From the NCBI GenBank assembly GCA_013697635.1, contig JACCWM010000154.1, positions 1 to 36,156 of the forward strand: DNA of 36,156 nt, given 5' to 3'. This document shows, piece after piece, positions 34,607 through 36,156 of this stretch. Source of the stretch: Lujinxingiaceae bacterium. Lineage in GTDB: Bacteria > Myxococcota_A > Bradymonadia > Bradymonadales > Bradymonadaceae. Below the pieces are notes generated by a model. That model saw only the letters and a program-made list of their open reading frames with translations. It did not search any database and was not told the DNA's origin. The position numbers and the translations under genes were made by a program. Position 1 is the stretch's first letter; each line of letters starts with the position of its first letter.

Positions 34607-34689
34607 CACCTCAGGACCACCACTGCGGAGCTGCAGGCGGCGGCAACGATCAAGTGTTGGACCTTCGTCCTGGGATTCGACGGGTTCAT
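34606..34689 (-). CDS. Possible 27-residue peptide between the K+ channel and the small membrane protein
   Basis: The ATG at 34689 overlaps the channel stop (ATGA), and its own stop overlaps the next ATG by one base (TGATG), as in translationally coupled operons. The peptide is MNPSNPRTKVQHLIVAAACS and then SAVVVLR, with a short hydrophobic stretch. It could be a real small protein, a coupling device, or a remnant of a longer N-terminus for the next gene. Confidence 0.3.
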   Translation of the reverse strand: MNPSNPRTKVQHLIVAAACSSAVVVLR

Positions 34690-35774
34690 GGTGTTTCCAG
34701 GGTCATGCTCTCCAATCCCTCAGGCCAGCGGCCGTCTCGAGCGAATTGATTGAGCACCGAAAACTCCGAATCGCGCGCGAGCACAATAAGTTGGGATTCC
34801 GGCTCGATGACCTTTTCCGGCCCAGGGCTGAACTGGGTCTGGCCCTTGGGTTGACGATTGCGATGACCAACGCATTGGTGTGGCGGCGCAGATCGATCTC
34901 CCCCAGGCGCATGCCGACCAGCGGGCTGTCCGCTGGCACGGTGATCTTGTCAATGTCGTGGTCGCGCTCGGGATGGCCGAAGAGCAGCGAGAGAAAGCTG
35001 GTGATCTGGGGCCGCACCAGCTCGGCGGCCATCTGGCGGCCGCCCAGGTTGTTGATGTAGACCACCCGGATCGCCCCGGCCATCAAGAACTTCTCCTCCG
35101 AGCGCGGATCGTCGCCGCGCGTGATAATCCGCGCGCGCTCGTTGATGCGGTGGGCCGAGATCGTCGCGAAGAGGTTCTCCTTGTCATTGCCCAGGCAAAA
35201 AGCCACGCCCTGGGGCGCGCTCGATGCCCGCGCGCCGCAGAATGTCGTCATCGGTCGCGTCACCGACGACGAAATTGACCGACTTTTTCATCGCCGCGAC
35301 AAATTCGTCGAGCCGCTGCTCGTCGTTGTCGATCAGCACGCAGTCGTTGTCCCCGCGCAGCACCTCTTCGGCGATGTTTCGACCCGTTCGCCCCAGTCCG
35401 GCGATGATGAAATGGTTCTCGAAACCCGCGACTCTGCGTTCCATCTGCCACCTTTGAAAAATATCGCGCAGCTGACCCTCGATCATCAATGCAGCCAGCG
35501 CCGATACAAAGTAGAGCACGGCCCCCATCCCGATGATCAGCAAGAAGATCGTAAAGACCTGCAGCACCGGATCGTGGCTGACCGGAATTGACTCACCGTA
35601 GCCCACGGTCGTAATGGTGATCGCGGTCATGAAGGCGCAATCGAGCAGGCTGGACTCGTCGGTGAGCAGGTAATATCCGCTCGTGCCACCGGCAAACACC
35701 AGAAGTTGCAACAACGCCGCCCTGAACAAGCGCTCGCCAGGTGAGCGCGGTTTACTGCGTCGATGGCGCCCCAT
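34686..35774 (-). pseudogene. Two-helix K+ channel with RCK (TrkA-N/TrkA-C) domain, two frameshifts
   Basis: The ATG at 35774 is preferred; a GTG at 35795 is possible. The first part has two hydrophobic helices around a pore with the selectivity filter TTVGYGE, then an RCK Rossmann domain starting HFIIAGLGRTGRNIAEEVL with the acidic beta-2 end VLIDND. At the GGGG of 35212-35215 one extra base shifts the frame. The sequence continues as QGVAFCLGNDKENLFATISA through FLMAGAIRVVYINNLGGRQMA into the TrkA-C region (DSPLVGMRLGEIDLRRHTNALVIAIVNP). Near 34846-34847 one base is missing, and the frame returns to the first, reading KGQTQFSPGPEKVIEPESQL and further to a stop at 34686. The intended product has about 362 residues. 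The homology is continuous across the joints, so decay is very recent or the sequence has errors. Confidence 0.8.
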
Positions 35775-35872
35775 CGGGTTCTCGAAGGCTCTCACTTGTC
35801 TTGACCTGCCAGCACACCAACACCCGATTGAGAAAGCGTTCTCTCATAGATTAATCTCCTCCACATCGCAAT

Positions 35873-35892
35873 GTTCGTGGTGCGCCACGAAC
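35873..35892. repeat. Inverted repeat near the end of the IS-like element
   Basis: GTTCGTGG (35873-35880) and CCACGAAC (35885-35892) form an 8-bp perfect stem with a TGCG loop. It lies 75 bases beyond the transposase stop and about 100 bases upstream of the K+ channel. It may be a terminator or part of the element's end. I found no gene in 35796-35967. Confidence 0.4.
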
Positions 35893-35967
35893 CGTGGGTC
35901 GCAGGCCCAAACGGTGCGATTACAAGCGCGGTTGATCCGTTGGGGAGGGGTGTGGTTCAGCTGCTGA

Positions 35968-36156
35968 TCACGCCGCATCTTGAATTCCGGGCTGTGTAGC
36001 TTCGAGGTGGCTCACGTGCCAATCACACGCAGCGTCCCATCGATCGGAGGTGGCCAGGGTGCGCAGGCGAATGATCGTCTGGCCGCCGTGCATCTTCCAG
36101 CGGCTTCCCGTGCGCTTCATTCGCTGGGTGACGACGGTCTTGGCGGTCGCCTCCAC
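35968..36156 (-). mobile_element. ISKra4-like transposase, C-terminal fragment (runs off right edge)
   Basis: The minus-strand frame is open to the last base of the window and ends at 35968, giving the final 62 residues. The segment VTQRMKRTGSRWKMHGGQTI followed by IRLRTLATSDRWDAACDWHV fits the conserved end of ISKra4-family transposases, where xxQRMKxxGxxWxxxGGQxxLxLR is typical. The N-terminal part, with the catalytic residues, lies outside the window, so intactness cannot be judged. No target-site duplication or second inverted repeat can be tested from here. Confidence 0.6.

Overview
The window is about 36 kb of GC-rich bacterial DNA, densely coded on both strands, with no tRNA, rRNA or CRISPR array that I can see. 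The style of its proteins suggests a Gram-negative, outer-membrane bacterium of the Myxococcota, possibly the Bradymonadia. It has large lipoproteins with cysteine-rich 'CGGC...CGxC' modules and fibronectin-like repeats, FHA-domain proteins including an FHA-fused CpaF-type ATPase, and TolC and MlaC homologues. The taxonomy is inference from protein style, not from a marker gene.

Layout. 1-71 (minus): first codons of a glycosyltransferase that leaves the window. 289-3150 (minus): a 953-residue surface lipoprotein built on an internal duplication of about 370 residues. 3348-7912 (plus): an AmpG-type muropeptide permease followed by two CPA2 (Kef-type) cation:proton antiporters overlapping by 4 bp. 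7906-8862 (minus): a cysteine-rich lipoprotein. 9104-10273 (plus): a histidine kinase with a degenerate receiver-like N-terminus. 10386-17629 (plus): nine genes, most overlapping by a few bases, encoding an Mrp/Mnh-type multisubunit cation:proton antiporter with a split MrpA, an MbhE-MnhB fusion and three NuoL/M/N-like subunits. 17735-20892 (plus): SppA peptidase, TolC-like channel and MlaC-like lipid carrier.

20953-24357 (minus): a double-FHA membrane protein and an FHA-CpaF ATPase, with no pilus or secretion partners nearby. 24643-31863 (minus): a complete five-gene oligopeptide ABC importer (oppABCDF order), whose permeases carry large insertions and whose binding protein is anchored by an uncleaved-looking helix. 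32132-32407 (plus): a small thioredoxin-fold [2Fe-2S] ferredoxin.

32516-34174 (plus): a hipBA toxin-antitoxin module preceded by three operator-like palindromes spaced exactly 50 bp apart. 34252-35774 (minus): a two-helix K+ channel with an RCK domain, followed by one or two tiny membrane-protein genes. Three single-base indels interrupt these frames. 35968-36156 (minus): the C-terminal end of an ISKra4-like transposase running off the window. The right end therefore looks like the accessory part of the region.

Cation homeostasis is the main functional theme: two CPA2 antiporters, the Mrp complex and the K+ channel. Peptide and cell-wall recycling is a second (AmpG, Opp, SppA). The most unusual features are the three-operator hipBA promoter, the remodelled Opp permeases (with a HEAT-like segment in OppB), the third Mrp subunit lacking the usual TM5 glutamate, the FHA/CpaF pair, and the hidden frameshifted genes near 34.2-35.8 kb.
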